A DNA stretch of 50,010 nt from Pirellulales bacterium (GTDB lineage: Bacteria; Planctomycetota; Planctomycetia; Pirellulales; JACPPG01), in assembly GCA_036490175.1 (NCBI GenBank), contig DASXEJ010000245.1, forward strand, positions 1 through 50,010, given 5' to 3'. The notes beneath the pieces were generated by a model that was not told the DNA's origin, did no database searches, and saw only the letters and a list, made by a program, of their open reading frames with translations. Of the stretch, positions 1 to 8,592 are shown in pieces; position 1 is the stretch's first letter; the number at the start of each line of letters is the position of its first letter. Both the position numbers and the translations under genes were made by a program.

Positions 1-1
1 A

Positions 2-235
2 AATGGAGAGCAAGTCCAGCTACTTAGCCGCGAACTCGATGCCGCGGAGACCGGCGAAATCCTCGACGGCTTGCAACAGCGGTTGAACACGCTTGCACAA
101 CAACTGGACGTCGGCGTCTATCAGGTCCTAGGGCAAGTTCCGGCTGAGGCCGACGTGATCGGCCGCGGGCGAACTCTGCTCTCGGTATTGGTGTACGATC
201 CGCGAATTGCACAATCGCCGAATGTGGGCTACTAA
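2..235 (+). CDS. C-terminal end of an unidentified protein (5' truncated by window edge)
   Basis: An open reading frame enters from the left edge and ends at TAA 233-235, giving the last 77 residues of a protein. It reads as a helical, Gln/Leu-rich stretch (LQQRLNTLAQQLDVGVYQVL), then a short beta-like segment and the end SPNVGY. I recognise no family. The steady hydrophobic/polar alternation and lack of stops support real coding, but without the N-terminus no function can be given. No terminator hairpin is obvious in the 150 bases before the next gene. Confidence 0.5.
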   Translation, partial: NGEQVQLLSRELDAAETGEILDGLQQRLNTLAQQLDVGVYQVLGQVPAEADVIGRGRTLLSVLVYDPRIAQSPNVGY

Positions 236-392
236 TGGTTCTCTACAGCGCGAATATGCGGTAATCAGCTGCTCGACGCCCGTTCGCGCTAAAGCAGTTT
301 TCCTTCGGTCCGCGGCGGTCGTCATTCTGAATCGGTGAGATTCGGGCTGCGAATACAAAGCTGCGGGGAGACTTTTTTATTGCGTTTTGATT

Positions 393-821
393 ATGAAATA
401 CGACGACGCATCCTGGCACTACGGAGGTAAGTTTCCCAAAGATCTGCCCGACGAAGCGGCGGCGACGCATACTGGGATGTTTGTCGTGTGGGCGTTTCTG
501 TCGGGCCTGGCAGGTGATGTGCACCTTGATTTCCCAGACCTAATATCAAGTTTACAGTCGCGTCAACTGACGCCCGGTGCATTCTTCCTGCAAACTTGCG
601 ACGGCAAATTCACCGATGAGGACTTGAACGCCGAGGGCAATTCCTTCGCGCAGTCATACTTCGACTTCGAGACGGGGCAATATCTCACCGACTACGAAGC
701 AACTCTAGGCGTCGGACTTTCGGAACTCTACTACGTGAAGGATTCCTGGGAAAACTTCGACATCCTGAAACCTGTACTCGATCGTCGGTATCAGGAATGG
801 AAAACCGATCGCCATTCGTAA
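393..821 (+). CDS. DUF7832-like small cytosolic protein
   Basis: A 142-residue acidic soluble protein with no signal peptide or membrane segment. It begins MKYDDASWHYGG and continues LPDEAAATHTGMF, a pattern I recall from a widespread family of unknown function (DUF7832), often found as single genes and sometimes near toxin-immunity loci. Other conserved-looking blocks are the CDGKFTDEDLN region and the end DSWENFDILKPVLDRRYQEWK. The start is the ATG at 393; a TTG two codons upstream is possible. No good Shine-Dalgarno lies at normal spacing, the purine run at 364-370 being too far away. The family call is from memory and the function is unknown. The neighbours do not suggest a role. Confidence 0.65.
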   Translation: MKYDDASWHYGGKFPKDLPDEAAATHTGMFVVWAFLSGLAGDVHLDFPDLISSLQSRQLTPGAFFLQTCDGKFTDEDLNAEGNSFAQSYFDFETGQYLTDYEATLGVGLSELYYVKDSWENFDILKPVLDRRYQEWKTDRHS

Positions 822-843
822 CGTCGCAATTAGCGACGAGAGC

Positions 844-1521
844 TCAATCAAGCAACACCAGTGCGTCGCTAAGTTCGTTCGCACGTGGTACGGTGGGCGG
901 GAAGTGCGCGGCCAGGCAGGCGCCGGCTGCGTCTATGGTTGCCGAGAGTGCCGCGGTGGGATGGTCTTGTTTCATTCGCTCGACGAGCCGCCGGCAAAGG
1001 TCATCGAGCGCAGGCTGGCCGACCTTTTGCAACACGGCTTCGTCGGCAACGATCGCCGCGGTGCGCTCGAACAGCGACACGTAAATCAGGATGCCGGATC
1101 GTGTCGCGGTACGGCTGATTCGCCGGTCGTGAAACACTTGTACGGCGCGGGTCCAAGTTTCGTCGCGGCGTTGCACGCCGGAAACAAACAGCCGCCGCAA
1201 TCCGTCCAGGCGAGTCGCCGCGGCGGCGCCGGCAAAAAAGCCAATGACTACAGCTGCCGCTAGCGCAACGGTCTGCCCAATGCGCGAGGGCTCGTCCCAG
1301 CCGTCGGGCTCGGGGAATTCGACGTTCCAGACGGTCGCCACGCAGACGAGCGCGACAATGGCCGTCCACAGGCCTACCAGATCCTCGGCCCGATCGTAAC
1401 GGCCGCTAGCGGCGGCAATCACGGGCACAATCTCGGCCGACGTTTTCGATTCGGCAGCCGCCACGGCCTCGGCCACTTGGCGACGATCGACCGCGCTGAA
1501 TCGCTGGCTGGGGCGCTGCAT
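844..1521 (-). CDS. TPM-domain membrane protein (second of a pair)
   Basis: A 225-residue protein with an N-terminal segment typical of TPM domains (VAEAVAAAESKTSAEIVPVIAAAS), then two membrane helices at about residues 46-64 and 84-103, then a soluble part with the TPM-type block IYVSLFERTAAIVADEAVLQKVG. It resembles the DUF477/TPM proteins that often sit beside YgcG-like proteins. It lies directly downstream of another TPM gene on the same strand, so the two are probably one transcript and may form one membrane complex. The ATG at 1521 is chosen because residues before it overlap the upstream gene's 3' end and look non-conserved. TPM domains have been linked to photosystem II repair in plants; the bacterial role is unclear. 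Confidence 0.75.
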   Translation of the reverse strand: MQRPSQRFSAVDRRQVAEAVAAAESKTSAEIVPVIAAASGRYDRAEDLVGLWTAIVALVCVATVWNVEFPEPDGWDEPSRIGQTVALAAAVVIGFFAGAAAATRLDGLRRLFVSGVQRRDETWTRAVQVFHDRRISRTATRSGILIYVSLFERTAAIVADEAVLQKVGQPALDDLCRRLVERMKQDHPTAALSATIDAAGACLAAHFPPTVPRANELSDALVLLD

Positions 1522-1564
1522 CGGCGTGCTTTCGGATCCGGGGTACGAGACGAGAAGAGCTGTT

Positions 1565-2680
1565 TTACCAGGAACCGGTGGCGCCACCGCCGCCCGAGGA
1601 TCCACCGCTGAAACTGCTTGGGGATGACGAGGAGGACGTGTCGACCGACCCGCCCGACGAGAATCCGCCACCGTGCGACATGCCGCCGTCGGAAAAATGG
1701 GAAGTCGTGTGCGAGAACATGCTGTTGTCTTGCTGCCAATTGTGGCGCGACATCTCGTACAGTCCCCAATTTTGCCAGCCGAAGGGGCCACCCCACCAGG
1801 AATTGTTCGTGACGTGCCGGGCACCCAGGCCACGTCGCCGCATGCCTGGTGCTCCCGACGCCACCGATACGGCCTTGCCGATGATGACCACAATGAAGAC
1901 CACCGCGCCGACGAGGATCAGCATTGCGGTTGCCAAACCGTTCGAGGCACGCGGCGGCTGTACCATGTGTTGAGGCCACGGCTGGGGGAATTGTTGCTGG
2001 AAGTGTGGCAATGGCCTATTGACGTGCGGTGCCACGGTGTGTGGGGCGTTATGTGGTGGCACGATGGCGGGCGGTGTGGCGGGGGGCAATCCGCTGGCGG
2101 CAGCGGCCGGGCGAGCGCCTGACTGCTCGCGTGCCAAAGCGTCGAGTGCCTTGACCCCGGCCAGGATCCCGCCCGAGTAGTCGTTTCGTTTGAAATGCGG
2201 CACGATCTGATTCTGCATGATGCTTTGGCACTGTCGATCCTGATCGCGCCGCCAGCTGGCGCCTAATTCGATACGCGCCTTGCGATCTCCCTTGGAGACC
2301 AACAACAGGATGCCACGATTCCATTCCTGCCCGTTGACTTCGGCGGGACCAATCTGCCATTGATCAAATAGCAGATTCGCGAACGTTTCGATCCGCAGCT
2401 TGAACGGGCTGTGGTCCTTCATCGATTCGATCGTCACGACCACGATCGGTATGGATTTGTCAGCGACCAGGCGCGCCGTGATTTGCTGGATTTCTTGCTC
2501 GTCGGACTCTTTGAGCAGGTGGGCCAGATCCTGCACCAAGTCGTGCTCGGCAGGCCGCGAAATGTTAATCGCCGTATCGTCGGCCGAGGGCAACTCTTCG
2601 GCACATAGCAGATGTCGCGATGGAAAAGCAGTTACCGCGAGCAGCGCCAAGAAGGTTCCCAAGCTGAATCGCAGAGCCAT
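1565..2680 (-). CDS. YgcG-like TPM-domain protein with Gly/Ser-rich tail
   Basis: A 371-residue exported membrane protein. Residues 1-27 look like a signal peptide, followed by a TPM domain at about 45-190 (LLKESDEQEIQQITARL, FANLLFDQWQIG, GILLLVSKGDRKARIELG). A proline/histidine-rich linker leads to one membrane helix near 250-275 (LATAMLILVGAVVFIVVIIG) and a tail ending in a Gly/Ser run (SGGSSGGGGATGSW). This architecture matches YgcG-type proteins. The start is supported by AAGGAG eight bases upstream of the ATG at 2680. It forms a tandem pair with the TPM gene that follows it. A short palindrome about 50 bases upstream could be an operator. The domain call is good; the role is not known. 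Confidence 0.85.
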   Translation of the reverse strand: MALRFSLGTFLALLAVTAFPSRHLLCAEELPSADDTAINISRPAEHDLVQDLAHLLKESDEQEIQQITARLVADKSIPIVVVTIESMKDHSPFKLRIETFANLLFDQWQIGPAEVNGQEWNRGILLLVSKGDRKARIELGASWRRDQDRQCQSIMQNQIVPHFKRNDYSGGILAGVKALDALAREQSGARPAAAASGLPPATPPAIVPPHNAPHTVAPHVNRPLPHFQQQFPQPWPQHMVQPPRASNGLATAMLILVGAVVFIVVIIGKAVSVASGAPGMRRRGLGARHVTNNSWWGGPFGWQNWGLYEMSRHNWQQDNSMFSHTTSHFSDGGMSHGGGFSSGGSVDTSSSSSPSSFSGGSSGGGGATGSW

Positions 2681-2728
2681 GCCCAGTGCTCCTTGGACTT
2701 TGTTGCGACGCTTACGATGTGAAGTTCG

Positions 2729-2743
2729 AGGTGGTCACCACCT
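2729..2743. promoter_or_regulatory. 15-bp palindrome upstream of the TPM pair
   Basis: AGGTGGT-C-ACCACCT has perfect 7-base arms around a one-base centre, 49 bases before the start codon at 2680. The position fits an operator or a leader hairpin for the TPM operon. There is no independent evidence for a regulator. Confidence 0.3.
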
Positions 2744-2893
2744 CCTGATGACGGGCGCGCACGCATTATACCATTGCGACCCTTGCCACGCCGCTTTGTC
2801 GTAAAGCAGGCCTACGGAGCGACTTGTCCGTGGCAACACAAATCTCTACGCCGGTGGACGTTCGGCCGCTCGGGGAATTCAGGAATTCTTTGC

Positions 2894-2990
2894 AACCACG
2901 AATCACACGAATAAAGAACGAAGCAATGAGGAAGGGAGTATTACAAAACTCTTGCTGTTTTCTTAATCGTGCTATTGGTGTGATTTGTAG
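2894..2990. repeat. Dispersed inverted repeat, CACGAAT family, copy A
   Basis: The left arm carries CCACGAATCACACGAATAA and the right arm the degenerate reverse complement (ATCGTGCTATTGGTGTGATT), separated by about 45 bases. It begins a five-member set of inward-facing or outward-facing inverted repeats in this window. This copy lies 73 bases beyond the stop of the YgfZ-like gene. Short translations across it are artefacts of the repeat. Confidence 0.7.
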
Positions 2991-3062
2991 ATCGCGTTCC
3001 GAATTCAGTGGATTGAACGAGGATCGATCTGGCGAATGCGATCGCATGGCTTTCCGCGTTTA

Positions 3063-4127
3063 CTAGATGGGAAGCGCGACCACTTCGGCCGATCCGACTG
3101 ATGAACCGAGTTTCGCGCCCGGAGTGTTTGTCTCGCGGCGGACATAGGCGAATGCCAGTGGCGCCGTCAGTCGTGGAGAGAATGTGGCCGAGGTTACGCG
3201 ACCCACCACTTTGCCACTGTCGTCGGTTAGGTCTGTACCGGCGGCAGGTAATTCTGCTCCCGCGAAACGGACGCCGACCAGCGTACGGTTGACATGCCCG
3301 AGCGCGTCGAGGCGGGCCACGGTCTCTTGACCGATGTAGCACCCCTTCACGAAGCTGATCGCGCGGGCGTCGCGGGCGATCTCTTGCGGAAGATTGGCAT
3401 CGGTAATATCGGGCCCGAAATAAGGCGTGCCGGCCTCGATGCGCGCCGTCTCGACCGCTGCGGATCCACAGGGGCGTGCGCCGGCTTGCAATAACGCTTG
3501 CCATAGCTTCGGTAATTCACATCGCTCTGCGGAGAGCAAATACCCGTGTGGTTGTGTGATTTCGACGCGGCGAAGCGAGACGTCGACGCCGGCGCATTGC
3601 GTCAGCACATTGCCCAGAGGCTGCTGGGGCAAATCGCCCGCGAGAGGTTGAAGAATTGCGTCGCTGCCTGGTCCGGCCAGCAGCAGTTCAGCCCACGACT
3701 CACTGCGATCAGCCAGCTCCACTTTTTCGCGGATCAGGTAACGATCGAGATGCGCGAGCAGCTTGGCCCCGACGCCGGGCACGGTCTCGATGACCAGGTT
3801 CGCGGCGCCGCAAAATACATTCACCAGCGCCAGGACATGCCCTTGCGCGTTGCACAAAAAGGCTTCACACCCTGTGCCCGCGGTCAGCCGGCGGATTTCG
3901 TTCGTACAGAGGTTGTGCAAAAACGTTTGCCGATCGGCACCCGTCAATTCGATCTGTGTGCGATGGCTGAAATCCGCTAATCCCACGCCGCCCGTCAAGG
4001 CAGCGTATTCTTCGCGCGCGTTGCCAAAGTGTAGTGCCTCGCCCGTGGAATCGCCGGGGGCGAAAACCGCGCCGGCAGTCGACAGAGATTCTTTCCAGTT
4101 CGTTTCGTGGCAGGTGGCGTCCATCAT
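3063..4127 (-). CDS. ygfZ: YgfZ/GcvT-like folate-binding protein
   Basis: A 354-residue protein of the GcvT/YgfZ family. The YgfZ signature KGCYIGQE is at residues 261-268 and separates it from true glycine-cleavage T proteins, which lack it. Upstream blocks ADFSHRTQIELTGADRQTFLHNLCTNEI and NAQGHVLALVNVF are typical of the N-terminal folate-binding fold, and the C-terminus has the usual beta-barrel extension. YgfZ proteins use tetrahydrofolate to support repair or assembly of some iron-sulfur enzymes. The start at 4127 (ATG ATG) follows an AAGG five bases away and sits 25 bases after the LarA-like gene, so the two are probably co-transcribed. The link to that neighbour is unexplained. Confidence 0.88.
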   Translation of the reverse strand: MMDATCHETNWKESLSTAGAVFAPGDSTGEALHFGNAREEYAALTGGVGLADFSHRTQIELTGADRQTFLHNLCTNEIRRLTAGTGCEAFLCNAQGHVLALVNVFCGAANLVIETVPGVGAKLLAHLDRYLIREKVELADRSESWAELLLAGPGSDAILQPLAGDLPQQPLGNVLTQCAGVDVSLRRVEITQPHGYLLSAERCELPKLWQALLQAGARPCGSAAVETARIEAGTPYFGPDITDANLPQEIARDARAISFVKGCYIGQETVARLDALGHVNRTLVGVRFAGAELPAAGTDLTDDSGKVVGRVTSATFSPRLTAPLAFAYVRRETNTPGAKLGSSVGSAEVVALPI

Positions 4128-4152
4128 AATTGCCTTGTGGAGAGCGGCCGTT

Positions 4153-5373
4153 TTATTGGCCATCGACCGTCGCGACGGCGTATTGAGCATTACTGAGCAT
4201 GATGCACGACGCATGTTGATCGGCCAACCGCGCCAGTTGCGCGGCATTCGCGAGCGGCGTCATGCCCAGCTCCTCGACTACCGATTCCTCCAGCTCGCTC
4301 AGCAGATAGATGCGCGTCTGGGCCAGCGCCTCGGCCAGTGCCACCGCCGGCAGTGAATCAGCCGCACGATGGCGACGCAACGATTTGAGCGCCCCGCGGC
4401 GGTCGCTCATTTCGTTGACTTGTTTCATGGTCGGGCCGGGTGGGTGCGCGATCGAAGTACACAAGGCGATCGCGCCGTCGGCCGCCACCAAGCGTATGGC
4501 GCTGGTCAGGGCGCGGGCCATGTTGTCCCACGTTTGCTCGCTCGCCTCGCCGTCGATGGCGGCAACAACCAGCTTGGCGGCGCGGGGAACAGCGGTGCTC
4601 CAGGCGCGCTGGCAGGCGGCTTGCCCCTGGCGGAAAATTTCATTGGCATTACCGGCCAGTACCTGCAAGACCTCGCCTGCCGGCCCCGGAATGACCTGCA
4701 CCGTAAACTGCACGCCTAAGAGCCAGCCGACTTCTTGAATCTTCTCGCGGCTGCGCGCTTCTTCGCGCTGGGCATGCGTTAAGACTCGCGCGAACAACTT
4801 GTCTTGCGCGGCGCGGCCAGAAAATGTGGGAAACAGACCGCCGTACATGCCGTGATAGTCGATGGCCGGCTCGCAACGCAGGCAGCCGATCGGCACCACC
4901 ATGTCGGCGTCGCATAGCAGCCGGTTCAAATAAATCGGATCATCGTCGGCGCCGACGGCCAGGTAGCCCAACTGATCGCGGGCGTCGGGATTGTGTACTG
5001 CCAACGTGGCCTGATCGCGATACGCGGCCGGCAGCAAATCGCGCAGATCGCCGGCGGAATGCAGCGGCGCCACGGTCAGCAACGTAATGTCCGTGGGATT
5101 CACGTCGTGCGCTACCAGGCAATCGAACAAAGCCGCCACGATCTCGCGTCCGCGAGGCACGTCATGGTCGAGTGCCAAGACGACGTGATCCCCCGGAACC
5201 ACCGCGCGGGCGAGCGGTGGAAAGTCGAGCGGCGCGGCGAGAGCCGACGCCGTCGCGGCCGTGACGTCCGTCAGCACCGGCGCATCAGCCAGGCCGCAGC
5301 GGGCGATCAATCGATCGGCCGGCAGGTTCAGTTCCAGAACGTGTCTGTCGCCATAGCGTAGCGTGGTCGTCAT
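4153..5373 (-). CDS. LarA-like protein (lactate racemase family, DUF2088)
   Basis: A 406-residue protein close to the length of lactate racemase LarA. The N-terminal half has the DUF2088 pattern (VVPGDHVVLALDHDVPRGREIVAALFD, then a beta-strand ending APLHSAG). A region like the LarA active-site loop follows, DYHGMYGGLFPTFSG, near residues 200-214. In nickel-pincer LarA this loop carries a lysine to which the cofactor is bound (SGGxK type); here it reads SGRAAQ, so the lysine seems absent. That comparison is from memory of the family. Catalysis of lactate racemisation should therefore not be assumed. Start: ATG at 5373, which removes a long non-conserved upstream extension. Probably operonic with the YgfZ-like gene. 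Confidence 0.75.
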   Translation of the reverse strand: MTTTLRYGDRHVLELNLPADRLIARCGLADAPVLTDVTAATASALAAPLDFPPLARAVVPGDHVVLALDHDVPRGREIVAALFDCLVAHDVNPTDITLLTVAPLHSAGDLRDLLPAAYRDQATLAVHNPDARDQLGYLAVGADDDPIYLNRLLCDADMVVPIGCLRCEPAIDYHGMYGGLFPTFSGRAAQDKLFARVLTHAQREEARSREKIQEVGWLLGVQFTVQVIPGPAGEVLQVLAGNANEIFRQGQAACQRAWSTAVPRAAKLVVAAIDGEASEQTWDNMARALTSAIRLVAADGAIALCTSIAHPPGPTMKQVNEMSDRRGALKSLRRHRAADSLPAVALAEALAQTRIYLLSELEESVVEELGMTPLANAAQLARLADQHASCIMLSNAQYAVATVDGQ

Positions 5374-5698
5374 CTGGGTAGTTTGCGATACCTGGGAATG
5401 AAGCAATTGTGTGCTGGACCGTGAATCGTATCTTCTGTCCCCCTCGCAGGACATCCCCCGACAAAAGCCGAGCTTTACCGGCACGCGAAAGTTCCCCATA
5501 ATCCCCGCCCCGTACCTCGGAAAGCGCCGCAAGGTCCGGGGAACGGGCGTAAACGAGCGTAGCGGTCGCCGTCGGCGCGCGTCGTCAGCAGGCCTGCCGA
5601 CGACGAACGGCCGGCAATCGTACCGGTGACAGAACTGACCGGGCTCCCTTCGCACAAATAAAATCTGCCGAATCTCTTTTTTTCGCAAGGACGCGATC
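5374..5698. other. Divergent intergenic region
   Basis: This 325-base gap separates the minus-strand LarA-like gene from the plus-strand lipoprotein gene and must hold both promoters. A 7-base inverted pair (GTTCCCC near 5490, GGGGAAC near 5540) is visible, as is AAGGA just before the lipoprotein start. I could not assign a convincing -35/-10 pair and see no gene. Confidence 0.5.
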
Positions 5699-8092
5699 AT
5701 GGTACATCGCAGACGATCTCTCGTGGCTCTTCGTAACTGGGCGTGGTTCGGCTTATCGTGCGTCGGACTGACGCTGTTGACCACAACGGGCTGCAATAAG
5801 TCGACCTCCAAGCAGATCGAACCGCCGGCCACGGCCCGTCAGTTGCTCGACCGAATGGTCGACGCCTATCAAAGCGCGAAAAGCTACGCCGATAGTGGCC
5901 AGCTTAAGCTGAGCTATCGCAAGCAAGGTGCCGAGCCGGTGTCGCAATCGGCAGACGACTCGGTGACGTTTGTCCGCCCCAACAAGGTGCGCATCCATTG
6001 TTACCAAGCCATCGTCGTATCCGACGGCAAGCAACTGCGGGCCACGATCGCCGATCTACCGGGCCAGGTACTCGATACTCCGGCACCGGCCGAGTTGAAG
6101 CGAGATGACCTGTTCGCCGACGAGATTCTCACCGGCGTGCTCACGCAAGGTTTGGCGGGCGAATCGATTCAATTGGCGCTGTTGCTGCTTCCCGAACCGT
6201 TGCAACCGATTCTGGAGGGGGCTGAAGAGCCGACATTGTTGTCGTCACACGAGATCGATGGCGACGAATGCCATCGCGTGCAAGTGACGCGGACCGATGG
6301 CAACGTGATCTTCTGGATCGACCACCAACACGTACTGCGCCGGATCGAATTTCCGACCGAAGAGCTGAAGAAGCAAATCACGCAGCACGAACAAGCGCCT
6401 ATCACCGACGTCGCCTTGGTCGCCGATTTCAAAGGCGCCCGTCTGAACGATCGGATCGCCGATGTCGCCTTCGAGTTCGCGTTGCCGGACAACGCCAAAC
6501 TCGTCAAGCACTTTCAGGTTCAGCCCGAGCCACTCAATAAGTTGCTGGGGAGGAAGATCGAGTCGTTTGGTTTTGTCGATCTGGAGGGAAAGCCTGTCAA
6601 TCGCGATTCGTTGTCAGGCAAGGTGGTGGTCATTGATTTCTGGGCCACTTGGTGCGGGTGGTGCTTCAAGGGGCTGCCGAATTTGCAACAAGTTTACGAC
6701 AAATACCGCGATAACGATCGCGTGGCGATCATCACGGTCAGCACGGACGAGGTTGATGTCAGTAACGAAGACCTGACCAAGGCTTTTGCTAAGGTCAATC
6801 TCAACATGCCGATCCTCCGCGATGTCGATCAGCAGGCGCGTTCGCTGTTCGACGTGCAGGGGTTGCCCACGATGATCGTCCTCGGACCCGACGGTACCGT
6901 GCAGACGATCGACGTTGGCTATCAACCGCAGCTGGCCGTAGAGTTGCCGCGCAAGATCGACCGGCTACTCTCCGGTGAAAACCTCTACCAACTGGCGCAG
7001 CGCGAACAAGAGGCGCGGCAGCAGTCGTTTGAATCGTCGCTCGCCAACGGAAATCAGGAAACCGGCGACGCGGTCGAGATTCCCAGGGCCAAGATCGCTG
7101 CACGCAGTGAGCCGAAGAAGCTTGCCTTGCAGCCGCTGTGGCATTCGGACGAAGCCACGCGGCCGGGAAATATTCTGGCTATCGAACAGCCCGATGGCAG
7201 TTCGCAATTCCTGGTCGCAGACGGCTGGCGGACGGTCGTGGCATTGGATGGCCAGGGAAACCTGGCCTCGCGCTATGAACTCGAAATTCCCGACGAGGCG
7301 GCGATCAGCTACTTGCGCACGGCAACCGACGTCCAGGGAAATCGCTACTTTGCGGGCACGGCAAGCGCGCAACAACAGGTATTTGTGTTCGACGGACAGT
7401 TCAAGAAGTTGCTCAGCTACCCAGAAGGGGAGCACGCTGGCATTTCCGACGTTCGCCTGGCCGACATGGACGGCGACGGACAGCCCGATCTGAACGTCGG
7501 CTATTGGGGTGTCGTTGGTGTGCAAAGCGTGACGCTCGATGGCCGTCAGCGCTGGAGCGATCGCACGCTGGAAAATGTCTTTTGCTTGACCGTGACTCCG
7601 CCCGCGGACGGCCATCGCGGGCTGCTGGCGGCCGACGGCCGCGGCGTGCTGGTACCGATTGATGACGAAGGGAAAGACGGCAATCCCATTTCGCTACCCG
7701 GGCGCTTTCTGCGATGGGTCGTAGCGGCTGACCTGAATCACGATGGCCAGGTTGAATTCTGTGCGATCGCCTCGACCAAAGTCGGTGTCGAGTCGGCCGT
7801 GGGGTTGTCGGCCACGGGAGACGTGCTGTGGACATACGACCTGCCGGTCGGTGCGCAGGCCAATGCGGCGCTTGAGATGGTCGCCGCCGGGCAACTCACG
7901 GGCGACACCGGCCAATGGGTACTGGCCGGTGCGGACGGCTCGATTCACATTCTGTCGGCCGACGGCAAGATGCTGGAACAGTTCCATATGGGCAACGCTG
8001 TCTCGGGGCTGGCCGTGGCCACGGTCGACGGTCGCGGCACGCTGGTCGTCGCCACGGACAAGGGCGTCGACGCCTGGCAGGTTGCCAAGTAG
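5699..8092 (+). CDS. Lipoprotein with TlpA thioredoxin domain and FG-GAP/propeller-like C-terminus
   Basis: A 797-residue exported protein. The N-terminal signal ends TTTGC32, a slightly atypical lipobox. Residues about 40-280 resemble the LolA/DUF2092-type fold (ARQLLDRMVDAYQSAKSYADSGQ, then WIDHQHVLRRIEF). A thioredoxin/TlpA domain follows at about 290-430 with WATWCGWC at 315-322, the redox CxxC being C319/C322, and a cis-Pro loop in VQGLPTMIVLG. The remainder is propeller-like, with DMDGDGQPDL and DLNHDGQVEF calcium-binding-type repeats. It probably works as a periplasmic thiol-disulfide protein with a binding or sensing propeller. Start: ATG at 5699 with AAGGA seven bases upstream. A strong terminator lies 86 bases after the stop, so it is likely monocistronic. 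Confidence 0.85.
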   Translation: MVHRRRSLVALRNWAWFGLSCVGLTLLTTTGCNKSTSKQIEPPATARQLLDRMVDAYQSAKSYADSGQLKLSYRKQGAEPVSQSADDSVTFVRPNKVRIHCYQAIVVSDGKQLRATIADLPGQVLDTPAPAELKRDDLFADEILTGVLTQGLAGESIQLALLLLPEPLQPILEGAEEPTLLSSHEIDGDECHRVQVTRTDGNVIFWIDHQHVLRRIEFPTEELKKQITQHEQAPITDVALVADFKGARLNDRIADVAFEFALPDNAKLVKHFQVQPEPLNKLLGRKIESFGFVDLEGKPVNRDSLSGKVVVIDFWATWCGWCFKGLPNLQQVYDKYRDNDRVAIITVSTDEVDVSNEDLTKAFAKVNLNMPILRDVDQQARSLFDVQGLPTMIVLGPDGTVQTIDVGYQPQLAVELPRKIDRLLSGENLYQLAQREQEARQQSFESSLANGNQETGDAVEIPRAKIAARSEPKKLALQPLWHSDEATRPGNILAIEQPDGSSQFLVADGWRTVVALDGQGNLASRYELEIPDEAAISYLRTATDVQGNRYFAGTASAQQQVFVFDGQFKKLLSYPEGEHAGISDVRLADMDGDGQPDLNVGYWGVVGVQSVTLDGRQRWSDRTLENVFCLTVTPPADGHRGLLAADGRGVLVPIDDEGKDGNPISLPGRFLRWVVAADLNHDGQVEFCAIASTKVGVESAVGLSATGDVLWTYDLPVGAQANAALEMVAAGQLTGDTGQWVLAGADGSIHILSADGKMLEQFHMGNAVSGLAVATVDGRGTLVVATDKGVDAWQVAK

Positions 8093-8177
8093 CCCGCCCT
8101 GAACCGAAGAGGTGCGGGAGGCATGATCGACCGAAAGATCGTGGGCATTGCCGCGCGACGAAATCGCTGAAGAATCT

Positions 8178-8203
8178 GGCCGCCGCAAGGCGGCCTTTTT
8201 TTT
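8178..8203 (+). terminator. Intrinsic terminator after the TlpA lipoprotein
   Basis: A perfect 7-base stem GGCCGCC/GGCGGCC with a GCAA loop is followed by eight T. It is a textbook factor-independent terminator for the gene ending at 8092. Confidence 0.92.
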
Positions 8204-8592
8204 GCGCTAGCGCGCGAGTGTCTCGCCAGTTCACTACCGCTTCGAGTGGCCGGCGCGTTGCGCACCATTTGAATGCCGATGCTCCCGACGCTTGGAGTTG
8301 CACTGCGTGCGCGCGCTCATCTATCAAAAACGTAAGAACAAGTCTTGCAAAGCATTTTTCGGTTATTACTATGGCCAGGAAAGCGTCATATACCCAGGCG
8401 TGCAGGGGCAGTTCTCTCGACACGCCATACGGGCAGTGCTTACGGGGTCGCTACTGTAAATCTTCTTTGAACCGGACACTCTGCGCGGCGTCTTGCCGCC
8501 CGCGCATCTCTCCGTCCGGAGCCGCCTTCGTCATCCTGCGCCGTGTCGTTTTGCCAGGTCCACCCCCCAGATAACGCATCCAGGGCTACGTT
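8204..8592. other. Intergenic region upstream of the PEP-CTERM gene
   Basis: 389 bases with no ORF that has a start signal, no hairpin with a T-tract and none of the dispersed repeats. It presumably contains the promoter of the PEP-CTERM gene, which I could not place. Confidence 0.5.

Noticed and set aside
2824..3066. Open frame giving a peptide with ITRIKNE-type runs
   Set aside because: It is a translation of the CACGAAT inverted repeat, as are similar frames at 21163-21483 and 48610-49258; no ribosome site and no family.
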